A DNA stretch of 64,000 nt, from NCBI RefSeq assembly GCF_907165045.1, contig NZ_CAJRAU010000004.1:248001-312000 (forward strand). Reading direction: 5' to 3'. The notes under the pieces were generated by a model that saw only the letters and a list, made by a program, of their open reading frames with translations, searched no databases and was not told the origin of the DNA. Of the stretch, positions 16,687 through 24,895 are shown one piece after another. Within the stretch, counting starts at the first letter, position 1; each line of letters opens with the position of its first letter. The position numbers and the translations under genes are program-made. Origin of the DNA: Dyadobacter linearis (lineage in GTDB: Bacteria; Bacteroidota; Bacteroidia; Cytophagales; Spirosomataceae).

Positions 16687-18894
16687 ATGAAATACATTTT
16701 TTACACCCTTTCACTTTTTGTAACAAGTTTCAGCGCTTTTGGTCAAAATGGAAAAAAGGAAAAGAGCGACTTCGATAAAGTGCTTGACCTGAACGAAGTA
16801 ACCATTGAGCAGCGCAGGAATATCATCCACACAGAGCGGCTTCCCGATGTTCACAATACCTATATAATGGCCGGCAAAAAGAGTGAAGTAGTTCAGCTGG
16901 AAGGAGTTAATGGAAATATTGCTGAGAAAACCGGGCGGCATATTTTTGCCAGGATCCCCGGCGTATTCGTTTACGACATGGACGGAAGCGGAAATCAGAT
17001 CAACATCTCGACACGCGGCCTTGATCCGCATCGTTCGTGGGAATATAATATCCGGCAAAACGGTGTGATCACAAACTCGGATATGTACGGTTACCCGGCG
17101 AGCCATTACAGTCCGGCGATGGAATCGATCCAGCGCGTGGAGCTGGTTCGCGGCACTGCTTCGCTGCAATTCGGCGCTCAGTTTGGGGGTATGATCAATT
17201 ATGTTACAAAAGGTCCTGACACGACGCGTGCATTTGCATTTGAAACCATTAATTCAGCGGGTTCTTTTGGGCTTTTCAGCTCTTATAATGCAATCAGTGG
17301 AAAGGTGGGGAAGCTGACTTACCAGGCATATTATCAAACGCGGCATTCGAATGGATATCGTAAAAACGCCGGATCTAACGCGCAGTCGCAGTTTGTGAGT
17401 TTATCTTACGAGGTGACTCCGACCCTGCGCATCAAAGCCGAATTGGGCCGATCGAAATACATTTACCAGATTCCCGGCCCACTTACCGACGCCATGTTCG
17501 ACGCAGATCCAAGGCAGGCGACGCGCTCGCGGAATTATTTCAATCCGGATATTTTCATTCCATCCATCGTGATCGACTGGCAAATCAGTCCCGCGACGCA
17601 GCTCAAATTGACCAATTCGGGCGTTTACGGCGCGAGAAATAGTGTGATGTTCGATGCATTTGCCAATGTGCCCGACACGATCAGCTCGGTTACCAAATCT
17701 TACCGCGCACGTCAGGTTGATATTGATAACTTCAAAAGCTTTACTTCCGAGCTGCGTCTTTTACACCAATATCAAATCGCCGGAATACCCAATATCGTTT
17801 CCGGCGGCGTGCAATATATGCACAACAAGCTCCGAAGAAGGCAGCAGGGGAAAGGAACGACCGGCAGCGATTTTGACCTCACCCTCACAGATCCGAACTT
17901 TGGCCGCGACCTGTATATGAATACGGATAACATCGCGATTTTTATCGAAAATATGATCCTGTTTACTCCGCAGTGGTCAGTTTCACCCGGTTTCAGGATT
18001 GAAAGCGGCAAGACGGATATGACGGGAAAAATCAGTTATTACGATCCGCAGAATCTTCCCAACACCATTAAGCACAAATTTCCGTTGTTCGGGATCAGTT
18101 CTCAATACCGGATCAGCAACAATAACCGCGCGTACGCAGGATTTTCCCAGGCTTACCGCCCGGTGGTATTCAAGGATATTATCCCTGCTTCGGTGCTGGA
18201 ACGCGTGGATAAAAGCTTGAAAGATAGTTACGGGTATAATCTGGAAGCTGGCGTGAGCGGGAATGTGAGGGATGTTTTAAAATATGATATCAGCTTGTTC
18301 CAGGTGATGGTGCATCACAGAATGGGAACTGTTTCTATGCGTGACGAGGCGAATAATGCATATTTATTGCGTACGACTACCGGTGACAGTCGCACGCGCG
18401 GCGTGGAAGCTTATCTGGAATATACAGCAATTCAGACGGGTGAAACTTTGCCGACAGAGCTTTCCATTTTTACTTCCACATCTTATTTTGACGCAAAGTA
18501 CATGAAAGGAAATGCGGTTGTTAATAATGAAAATACCAGCGTCGCGGGAAATAGGGTAGAGGGAGTTCCCACCTGGATTTCGAGAAATGGTATTCAGTTT
18601 CAATACAAAAAACTAGCCTCTACACTTCAATACAGTTACGTAAGCTCCAATTTCGCCAATCCGCTCAATACCATTGAACCCTCCGCAAACGGAACGATCG
18701 GGAAAGTGCCGGGTTACGGTTTGCTTGACTTCAATGCCACATTGCGACTTGGAACTGCCTACACTTTACGAATGGGGATCAACAATATCACCAACAAACA
18801 GTACTATACGAAGAGGCCGACAATGTACCCGGGAGCCGGGATCTGGACTTCCGATGGTCGTAGTTTTCAAATATCGGTTGGTATTAAAATTTAA
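16687..18894 (+). CDS. FecA-like TonB-dependent receptor
   Basis: Outer-membrane receptor, 735 residues from the ATG at 16687 (MKYIFYTLSLF begins a standard signal peptide; an ATG at 16663 adds eight residues). There is no carboxypeptidase-regulatory domain. The plug has IFARIPGVFVYDMDGSGNQ, NISTRGLDPHRSW and VRGTASLQFGAQFGGMINYVTKG, and the barrel ends in SFQISVGIKI. These plug motifs resemble ferric-citrate-type receptors. An ECF sigma gene lies near by at 20382-20915, but it is on the other strand and lacks a classical FecR partner, so FecI-FecR-type control is not shown. Confidence 0.93.
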   Translation: MKYIFYTLSLFVTSFSAFGQNGKKEKSDFDKVLDLNEVTIEQRRNIIHTERLPDVHNTYIMAGKKSEVVQLEGVNGNIAEKTGRHIFARIPGVFVYDMDGSGNQINISTRGLDPHRSWEYNIRQNGVITNSDMYGYPASHYSPAMESIQRVELVRGTASLQFGAQFGGMINYVTKGPDTTRAFAFETINSAGSFGLFSSYNAISGKVGKLTYQAYYQTRHSNGYRKNAGSNAQSQFVSLSYEVTPTLRIKAELGRSKYIYQIPGPLTDAMFDADPRQATRSRNYFNPDIFIPSIVIDWQISPATQLKLTNSGVYGARNSVMFDAFANVPDTISSVTKSYRARQVDIDNFKSFTSELRLLHQYQIAGIPNIVSGGVQYMHNKLRRRQQGKGTTGSDFDLTLTDPNFGRDLYMNTDNIAIFIENMILFTPQWSVSPGFRIESGKTDMTGKISYYDPQNLPNTIKHKFPLFGISSQYRISNNNRAYAGFSQAYRPVVFKDIIPASVLERVDKSLKDSYGYNLEAGVSGNVRDVLKYDISLFQVMVHHRMGTVSMRDEANNAYLLRTTTGDSRTRGVEAYLEYTAIQTGETLPTELSIFTSTSYFDAKYMKGNAVVNNENTSVAGNRVEGVPTWISRNGIQFQYKKLASTLQYSYVSSNFANPLNTIEPSANGTIGKVPGYGLLDFNATLRLGTAYTLRMGINNITNKQYYTKRPTMYPGAGIWTSDGRSFQISVGIKI

Positions 18895-18899
18895 AACAT

Positions 18900-20378
18900 T
18901 TACCAAACCAGATATCTCAGATAAACCTGTCCATTCAGCGTTTTAACCGGAAACTGCGAAGACTTTGAGATATTGGACAGAGGCAAAATGACGTTCAATC
19001 CCGCTTGAAAACGCCCCGGAGTAAGTGCAATCCCTGCTTTCAATGTGAATAGGTAGGGGTTGATGTAAGGCGATATTTCGGTTGATTTTTTCAGAGTCGT
19101 CAGTTGCCCGTCCAGGAGTTTTCCCTGCCAGTTTTGCGTTTGCGGCCTGAAAAGTGCTGAGGTGAAAATGGTGTAAGATGCACCCGCATTTAAAGCAAAA
19201 AATTGGGTGACGTGATATTGATATTGCGCACTGAAATTCATTCCTACTGCCTTGATGAATAGTGCGTTAGTATATGTTTTTATTGAGTCGGAATTGAGAG
19301 AATCTGCGATTTGGCGCACCAGTTTATTTCCTCCGAAATAGGATTGGTATGGCAAAAAACTGACTGTAATGCTGCTTTTCGACCAGTTCTTTGTTGCAAA
19401 AATACCAGGTATCAGCAGCCGCGCGACGCGTGGGATACTGTCAGCGCCGGTTGCAATGTAAGCTGTGGATTTCAGAGAAGAATTCAGCGCCCATTCCAAG
19501 CCCAAATGAAAAGATCTGTTCGTTTCACTCGTTTTACTTTCTGGTTGTTTTGCAAGATTTTGGATCACTACCCTTCTGCCCAGATCAGTTTCGATACCTC
19601 GAAAATGTACATTCAAAGGTTTCAGGCTGCGAACGTTGAATTGTTTTTCTGGATTAAGTGTCGGAGCTGTTTCCAAACTTTGTGAATCTTCACTGGATCC
19701 AAAGGTTTCATTTTCTTTTTTGATAGCGGGGATTAGCGGAATTTGTGGTGAGTTTTCTTTCCCCTGCCTTTTCGGCTTCGAGTTTTTCACTCGCGAACTG
19801 TTATTGCTGAACTTTTCGGATTTAGTGATCAAAGACTCAGCGTTTACTTTCAATCCGGTCACTTCTGATTCCCTACTCGCTGCGGTTGTGGATCCTGCCA
19901 GGCGCTTTTGGTATTCGCTTTCTGGTTTTGGATTTTCCGGGCTTTGGTTGAGTATGGGTTCTTTTTGTTCGGGGTTGTTCGGTATTGTTTTGTTTTGTTC
20001 TTGTTGTTCGGGGTTGTTCGGTATTGTGTTGTTTTCTTCGATTTTTTCCGGTACTGCTTTTAGTATTGGTTCCTTGCCGTTTTCAGTTTGTTCTGACTGC
20101 GTCAATACGGGTGCTGGTTTTGAAGTTGAGACAGGGGATTTTGATAGCTGATAGATCACAACGGCAGTAACTGATACCAGCGACAATGAGGTCAATATCA
20201 AGCCTTTAATTTTAACCAAACCTGAAAACCACTGTCCGGCGTCTCCGTTTACCGGCGTTCCGCCTGCGGCTGCGCCCAGCATATCACTCATTCCCGCCCA
20301 CGCGTCATCGGCCGGTACTTCCGGTTCGGGAAGCGGGTCGCGGAAAAATTTGCTGATATGTTTTTCTGTCTTTTTCAC
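18900..20378 (-). CDS. Membrane protein in anti-sigma position with C-terminal barrel-like domain
   Basis: Protein of 492 residues starting 3 bases after the ECF sigma gene, the usual place of an anti-sigma factor. It has a cytoplasmic head of about 57 residues (KFFRDPLPEPEVPADDAW), one membrane helix (about 58-78), a long low-complexity linker rich in Pro, Glu, Asn and Ser with two 13-residue PNNPEQ repeats (about 115-140), and a C-terminal part (about 285-492) with alternating strands such as FFALNAGASYTIF, LTPGRFQAGLNVILPLS and VYLRYLVW that read like an outer-membrane barrel domain. It could tether the inner membrane to an outer-membrane partner, or be an unusual anti-sigma factor. Orphan in family terms. 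It converges on the FecA-like receptor with 5 bases between stop codons. Confidence 0.7.
   Translation of the reverse strand: MKKTEKHISKFFRDPLPEPEVPADDAWAGMSDMLGAAAGGTPVNGDAGQWFSGLVKIKGLILTSLSLVSVTAVVIYQLSKSPVSTSKPAPVLTQSEQTENGKEPILKAVPEKIEENNTIPNNPEQQEQNKTIPNNPEQKEPILNQSPENPKPESEYQKRLAGSTTAASRESEVTGLKVNAESLITKSEKFSNNSSRVKNSKPKRQGKENSPQIPLIPAIKKENETFGSSEDSQSLETAPTLNPEKQFNVRSLKPLNVHFRGIETDLGRRVVIQNLAKQPESKTSETNRSFHLGLEWALNSSLKSTAYIATGADSIPRVARLLIPGIFATKNWSKSSITVSFLPYQSYFGGNKLVRQIADSLNSDSIKTYTNALFIKAVGMNFSAQYQYHVTQFFALNAGASYTIFTSALFRPQTQNWQGKLLDGQLTTLKKSTEISPYINPYLFTLKAGIALTPGRFQAGLNVILPLSNISKSSQFPVKTLNGQVYLRYLVW
19965..20033 (-). repeat. Two near-identical 30-bp units with 39-bp period, coding PNNPEQ repeats
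   Basis: Units at 19965-19994 and 20004-20033 differ at one base. The period of 39 bases equals 13 codons and encodes T-I-P-N-N-P-E-Q plus a variable part twice, in the linker of the anti-sigma-position protein. In-frame repeats of this kind tend to expand or shrink by replication slippage. Confidence 0.8.
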
Positions 20379-20381
20379 ACC

Positions 20382-20915
20382 TTAAAGTGATTTTTCAAAA
20401 ATAGTCCTGAGCCTCACCCGACTTTCGCTCAAATGCCATTTAACAGTACCTTCACTGATACGCAGTGCTTCTGCAATTTCCCTGACTGAAAATCCATCCA
20501 GGTAAAACAACCCGCATATTCGTCTTGTAGCGACGGGCAGTTGCAGTAAATAAATGTGAATATCACCGGCTGCCAGCTGCTCAAATGGATTTTCGCCGGA
20601 TTCGAAACCCATATAATCCGAAATTTCTTCGTAATAGAAAGTCTGCGTTTTGCGGTCTCTCAGCAGCGTCAATGCCGCATTTCTTACCGTTGTATACGTC
20701 CAGTTAAAAAATTCGCCTTTCGCAGGTTCGTATTGGTCGATATTTTGAAAAACCTTTAACATCCCGTTATTTATGGCGGTGAGAATGTCGTGCTTTTCCT
20801 CAAAGAAATTCCTGCAAAGCGCAAAAAGGACAGGATAAAACTGGCGGTACAATTTTTCCTGACTTTTGCGGTCCCTGCGACGGCAACCAGCCAATATTTT
20901 TGTGAGGTTCTCCAA
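20382..20915 (-). CDS. ECF-type RNA polymerase sigma-70 factor
   Basis: Sigma factor of 177 residues with region 2 (about 12-80, including LYRQFYPVLFALCRNFF and the -10-reading FFNWTYTTVRNAAL) and region 4 (about 120-173, DGFSVREIAEALRISEGTVKWHLSESR, a helix-turn-helix for the -35 element). The length and the missing region 3 place it among extracytoplasmic-function sigma factors. The following gene, 3 bases away, has one membrane helix and is the likely partner. The target regulon cannot be inferred; a lipoprotein gene lies 62 bases upstream on the same strand. Confidence 0.93.
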   Translation of the reverse strand: MENLTKILAGCRRRDRKSQEKLYRQFYPVLFALCRNFFEEKHDILTAINNGMLKVFQNIDQYEPAKGEFFNWTYTTVRNAALTLLRDRKTQTFYYEEISDYMGFESGENPFEQLAAGDIHIYLLQLPVATRRICGLFYLDGFSVREIAEALRISEGTVKWHLSESRVRLRTIFEKSL

Positions 20916-20977
20916 GCTGAGGGATTAGAGTGGGCTGGCAACATGACATCGCCAGCCTGAATCTGTATGCAAATCGA

Positions 20978-21769
20978 CTATATGGATTTGGTGGTGAATA
21001 TCACACCGCTTTCGTAGGGCCAGTCAAATTCATACTTGTTACCAGTTTTCACAAAGGAGCCATAGTATGTTTCATTGTTGAACACAATCTGAAATTTTCC
21101 TTTAATTTTTTCGGCGACCGGATTCACGAGATATAATGTGACTTTGGGTTTATTTTCTCCCTTTTCACACATCAGGTCTGTCGCCACGCGCGCGAAATCA
21201 ATGTCAAAATAGGGGTTCCCAAAGTTATCTCTGGGCCTTGCTGCCGCAACGAGCTTATTATTCTGGCAATTGTAGGTTCCGTCGGTAACCGCATTTAGTA
21301 CCAGTATATTAGCAGAATCAGGAGATACACTCGGGGTTATCCGCATGATCTCATCTTTCCTGAAAGTCTGTTCGCCGGAGGGAATGGTATTAACTTCATC
21401 AGTTACCCAAACATCAATAAAAGCCGTATCCAGGCTCATACTATCGATGGCGTAAACTCGATAATTTCCAGCTTTTTGAAAGTGTATAATACTTTTTACG
21501 CCAAAATTGATCACCGTTTCGGCCGGTATTACGCGCCACATTACAAATTCACTTTTTGGATCTTTCAATGTGAAATTGATCCCTTCCTTTTGCTTGATGC
21601 CGGTTGTTTTGTCTGCAATAATTCTACCATCCGTGGTTGAATCTGTATCGACGCCTGTCCGGGCATTGGACAGAGCGGGAAGTACTTCATCCATTTTATT
21701 TCTTTCGCAGGCAACCAGCTGGAAGAACACCAACACAATGCATAATAAAATTAACTTTTCGGTCTTCAT
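20978..21769 (-). CDS. Putative lipoprotein with PKD-like domain
   Basis: Predicted lipoprotein of 263 residues: KLILLCIVLVFFQLVAC ends in lipobox L-V-A-C. The middle part (about 55-130) has a PKD/Ig-like pattern: SEFVMWRVIPAETV, HFQKAGNYRVYAID, TAFIDVWVTDEV. The second half (about 150-263) carries two widely spaced cysteines (NCQNNKLV and DLMCEKGE) and short strands. No known family is recognised. It is upstream of the ECF sigma gene on the same strand with a 62-base gap, so it may be co-transcribed and could act as an envelope sensor (inference). The region 21770-22018 that follows separates it from the divergent MBOAT gene. Confidence 0.75.
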   Translation of the reverse strand: MKTEKLILLCIVLVFFQLVACERNKMDEVLPALSNARTGVDTDSTTDGRIIADKTTGIKQKEGINFTLKDPKSEFVMWRVIPAETVINFGVKSIIHFQKAGNYRVYAIDSMSLDTAFIDVWVTDEVNTIPSGEQTFRKDEIMRITPSVSPDSANILVLNAVTDGTYNCQNNKLVAAARPRDNFGNPYFDIDFARVATDLMCEKGENKPKVTLYLVNPVAEKIKGKFQIVFNNETYYGSFVKTGNKYEFDWPYESGVIFTTKSI

Positions 21770-22018
21770 GACTTTCAGATTTAATGTTGAACAAAAAAGT
21801 GATCAGTGGCGCCCTGTCAATAAAATAAACTGCATAAGAGTACCCCAAGGTTGGGTAGAGGTTGGAAATTATTTTTTCCAGCTAATCAGCTCCGCGAACC
21901 GTAAAATAATTGGTTATCTGCACCAGCTTTATTGTCCGGCTTTTTATAATATATTTAGAGTTACACTCTCTTTTGTCTGCCATGCAGAAATGCTGCATTA
22001 GAACTTTAAAAGCACACT
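21770..22018. other. Divergent intergenic region between lipoprotein and MBOAT genes
   Basis: 249 bases. AT-rich stretches (TTTTTATAATATATTTAG at 21941-21958) near the MBOAT start may hold its promoter. A 13-base palindrome AGAGTTACACTCT is at 21957-21969. Nothing else is recognisable. Confidence 0.35.
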
Positions 22019-23437
22019 ATGCTATTCAACAGTTTTGAATTTGCCCTGCTCGTTATCGCCTCTCTGGCTGTGTATTACCTTCCGGTAGCCCGGAAAATTC
22101 AGGTTCATTTGCTGATCATCGCGAGCCTGGTGTTTTACGGATATTCCAATCCAAAGCTGCTGGCGCTATTTCTGTCGTCAGTTGTGATCAATGTCACGAC
22201 GAGTTATCTGGTCGTATATGCACGAGCGGATCGGCAGAAATTGTACGCGATCATTGGCGTTGTGGTCAATTTGCTCATACTGATCTTCTTCAAATACGGG
22301 TCTCTCGTTGGCGGACTTCTGTTCGACGTTAATCACGGAGCAGGCGCTTTTCTGGCCAATATCCCGCTGCCGATCGGTATTTCATTTTTTACATTTGAAG
22401 GGATCAGTCTCGTAGTGGATGCTTACAAAGGCAGGGATATTCCGCAGTACAGAAGCCTGGTGGCGCGTTCCATCACGAAGCACGCGCTCAACACCACTTT
22501 TTTCGTCGCATTCTTCCCTCACCTGATCGCCGGGCCGATCCTGAAAGCGCACGATTTTATCCCGCAGATCAGCGAAAAGCTGTTGAGTCGCATTGACTGG
22601 GAATACTGTTACAGAAAGCTGGTAACGGGTTATTTTCTAAAAATGGTTATTGCGGACCAGATTAGTCAGCACACTTTCTGGATCAGATATCCTTTCTTCG
22701 AAGCGCATTCTTCGCTGGTATTGATCACATTGCTGTTCGGGTTCTCTATGCAGATTTTCGCGGATTTTGCCGGGTATTCTTTGATCGCCCAGGGGATAGC
22801 AGGTTTATTTGGTTACAAACTGATGGAGAATTTCAATTTTCCATATATATCCACTTCTTTCTCTGAATTCTGGCGTCGCTGGCACATTTCGCTTTCATCG
22901 TTCCTGAAGGAATACCTCTATATCCCGCTGGGAGGAAACCGGAAGGGTGAATTTCGAACCTACTTCAATCTGTTCATTACGATGGTGCTGGGCGGCTTGT
23001 GGCATGGTGCGGCATGGAGTTATGCCGTTTGGGGTACTTTTCACGGACTCGCTCTGGTAGCAGAACGCTTGATTATACAAGCAACGTTTAAAGATAAGAA
23101 AGCCGGGATCGTGAGAAAATTGATTGGGGGCTGTATCGTTTTCTCACTGGTAACCTTAGCCTGGTTGCTATTCAAGTTGACAGATATTCAACATGTATAT
23201 AAATATCTGGTTGCTATCATCAATAATCAAAGCAAGGACACTTCGTTTAAGATCATCGTTTATATCCTCATTTACTCTATACCGGTAGTGGTATATCACG
23301 GGATTTATTTGATTAAATCACATTACAGTAAAGCACACAGATTTGGCTGGGCAGAGCCGCTTGCGTTGGCCATTATGCTTTTTATGATAGTCACAAATAC
23401 AGGAATCGGCGGCGATTTCATTTACTTCCAGTTTTAA
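22019..23437 (+). CDS. MBOAT family O-acyltransferase (AlgI/DltB-like)
   Basis: Integral membrane O-acyltransferase, 472 residues with about ten membrane segments. The MBOAT signature is clear: FWRRWHISLSSFLKEYLYIPLGG followed by VLGGLWHGAAWSYAVWG, with the catalytic histidine at His329. PIGISFFTFEGISLVVD and FFPHLIAGPI are typical of the AlgI branch, which passes acyl groups across the inner membrane to modify exported polysaccharides. The partner is the next gene (23468-24343, SGNH-like), 30 bases downstream. No polymer synthesis gene is in the window, so the acceptor is unknown. Confidence 0.93.
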   Translation: MLFNSFEFALLVIASLAVYYLPVARKIQVHLLIIASLVFYGYSNPKLLALFLSSVVINVTTSYLVVYARADRQKLYAIIGVVVNLLILIFFKYGSLVGGLLFDVNHGAGAFLANIPLPIGISFFTFEGISLVVDAYKGRDIPQYRSLVARSITKHALNTTFFVAFFPHLIAGPILKAHDFIPQISEKLLSRIDWEYCYRKLVTGYFLKMVIADQISQHTFWIRYPFFEAHSSLVLITLLFGFSMQIFADFAGYSLIAQGIAGLFGYKLMENFNFPYISTSFSEFWRRWHISLSSFLKEYLYIPLGGNRKGEFRTYFNLFITMVLGGLWHGAAWSYAVWGTFHGLALVAERLIIQATFKDKKAGIVRKLIGGCIVFSLVTLAWLLFKLTDIQHVYKYLVAIINNQSKDTSFKIIVYILIYSIPVVVYHGIYLIKSHYSKAHRFGWAEPLALAIMLFMIVTNTGIGGDFIYFQF

Positions 23438-23467
23438 ATCAAAGCTATTCAGCACACATTTTAGACG

Positions 23468-24343
23468 ATGATCAAATACTCCCTGCTCACTTTTTTGCTC
23501 CTGTTTATAGGGTACGAAATAATTGTCCGGTCAACCGATATTTACTGGACGATCGGCCAGAATCAGTGGCAATCCAATATCATGCGTGCAAACACCCTGA
23601 TCTACGACGGCGGCCGGTACGACAATATCATGGTAGGCTCTTCGATCGCCAACAAGCTAAGTGCTAAAATTTCCAGAGACAGCCTTCCGGAAAGCTTCTA
23701 TAATCTTTCCTTCGACGGCCAGTCGTCATTTGATGGCCTGCGCATTCTGGAAAACCTCAATTACAAGCCAAAGCGACTTTTTATAGAGATGAATATCATT
23801 TCAAGAGAAGAAGATAAAAATTTTACCGGCGCATTGTTTTCGCCCGTTTTATTTCCTGCAAAAAAATATTTCAAATCCCTGCGTGAAAACTACCAGCCGG
23901 TGGAAGTGATCGCGAGAATGAAAAACCGGCGCAAAATGCACCTTGATAGTCTGGCCAAAGAGCCGGTAGCAAAATTTGAACGTGACGAATCAACTTTCCA
24001 GCATTTTCTCAAAGTGCGCACGCAGGATAATAAACAATTACTGACGGCTGAGAAGGTCCGGACGCAAATTGGCAGGTTGAAGGAAATCGTCTCCCGTTTT
24101 CAGCAAAAAGGTGTACAGGTCGTGTTTTTCGAAGTACCGGTCGATCCCCTTGTTTGTGACCTGCCCCTTCCTGTGCAAATAAGGAGTGCGCTCGAAGAAA
24201 ATTTCGAACCGATGGGTTGCAAATTTATCAGAATACCGGATTGCAGCGGATATTATACTTCCGACGTTACGCACCTCGAGCGCGGCAGTGTGTACAGGTA
24301 TCTGCGTTATTTCAGAAATGAGCTCGACAGGCAGCATATCTGA
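23468..24343 (+). CDS. SGNH-hydrolase-like membrane-anchored acylation partner
   Basis: Protein of 291 residues with one N-terminal membrane helix (about 4-20) and a periplasmic domain. It has the SGNH-type nucleophile motif V-G-S-S (Ser58/Ser59) and a C-terminal D-x2-H pair, Asp266 and His269 in TSDVTHLERG, at the place expected for AlgX/AlgJ/DltD-type proteins. FIEMNIIS and VVFFEVPVDP are the strand cores of the fold. Coupled with the MBOAT gene just upstream, it probably completes transfer of the acyl group to an extracytoplasmic acceptor. Confidence 0.8.
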   Translation: MIKYSLLTFLLLFIGYEIIVRSTDIYWTIGQNQWQSNIMRANTLIYDGGRYDNIMVGSSIANKLSAKISRDSLPESFYNLSFDGQSSFDGLRILENLNYKPKRLFIEMNIISREEDKNFTGALFSPVLFPAKKYFKSLRENYQPVEVIARMKNRRKMHLDSLAKEPVAKFERDESTFQHFLKVRTQDNKQLLTAEKVRTQIGRLKEIVSRFQQKGVQVVFFEVPVDPLVCDLPLPVQIRSALEENFEPMGCKFIRIPDCSGYYTSDVTHLERGSVYRYLRYFRNELDRQHI

Positions 24344-24418
24344 AAAGGTATTGTCCGGGATAAATCCATGCTGGCACTATTTTGATATCTGCTATTAGAA
24401 AATCAACAAACTGAGATC

Positions 24419-24835
24419 ATGGCAGAAAAAACATTGAAGGACGTCGCGGAGATCATGAAGGATCTCGATATATGCATGCTTACTACCACTACTTCCAACG
24501 GAATGCTAGCCTCCCGGCCAATGAGTAATAACGGGCAGGTGGAATACGACGGGAATTCTCATTTTTTTACATGGGAAAATTCAAGAATGGTTAGTGACAT
24601 AGAAATGGATAACGGCGTAAATCTCAGTTTCCAGGGCAAAAAGGACATTTACATTTCCATAACAGGAAAAGCAGAAGTAACCCGCAGCCGCGAGAAAATG
24701 GAAGAGCATTGGGTGGAAGAACTCAACGCCTGGTTTGAGGACGGACTTGATACACAAGGTATTGCGATGATCACGGTCGAAGCGAAACAAATCAAGTATT
24801 GGCAGGGCGAGGAAGAAGGCGAGGTTAAGTTTTAA
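24419..24835 (+). CDS. Pyridoxamine 5'-phosphate oxidase family protein (general stress protein 26-like)
   Basis: Flavin-reductase-like split-barrel protein, 138 residues. The motif MLTTTTSNGMLASRPMSN is characteristic of the general stress protein 26 branch, whose members bind FMN or F420 rather than making PLP. FFTWENSRMVSDIEMDNGVNL and AEVTRSREKMEEHW are also typical. The protein is cytoplasmic; its substrate is unknown, and stress-related flavin chemistry is the family-level guess. It stands between the SGNH gene and the esterase gene and is followed by a hairpin (24856-24894). Confidence 0.9.
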   Translation: MAEKTLKDVAEIMKDLDICMLTTTTSNGMLASRPMSNNGQVEYDGNSHFFTWENSRMVSDIEMDNGVNLSFQGKKDIYISITGKAEVTRSREKMEEHWVEELNAWFEDGLDTQGIAMITVEAKQIKYWQGEEEGEVKF

Positions 24836-24855
24836 ATAATTCAGTAAATAAGACG

Positions 24856-24894
24856 AAGCGGTGGTTTTTCTTTATATATGGAAAACCACCGCTT
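24856..24894 (+). promoter_or_regulatory. Perfect-arm hairpin at the start of the esterase gene
   Basis: Arms at 24856-24870 and 24880-24894 pair over 15 bases with one G-T pair. The T-run lies in the left arm and none follows the right, so it is not a classical terminator of the PPOX gene. The right arm ends one base before the ATG at 24896, so the stem could hide the ribosome site. Confidence 0.6.
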
Positions 24895-24895
24895 T

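Noticed and set aside
18900-20915. FecI-FecR system for the FecA-like receptor
   Set aside because: The sigma partner has no FecR-type domain and the genes are on the opposite strand from the receptor; proximity alone is weak.
21957-21969. 13-base palindrome AGAGTTACACTCT as operator
   Set aside because: Short arms (5 bases) in AT-rich DNA, seen once; no stronger reason to call it.
21507-22001. Open frame of 164 residues across the lipoprotein start and the divergent intergenic region
   Set aside because: Overlaps the lipoprotein antisense and has no conserved-looking segments; judged a shadow.
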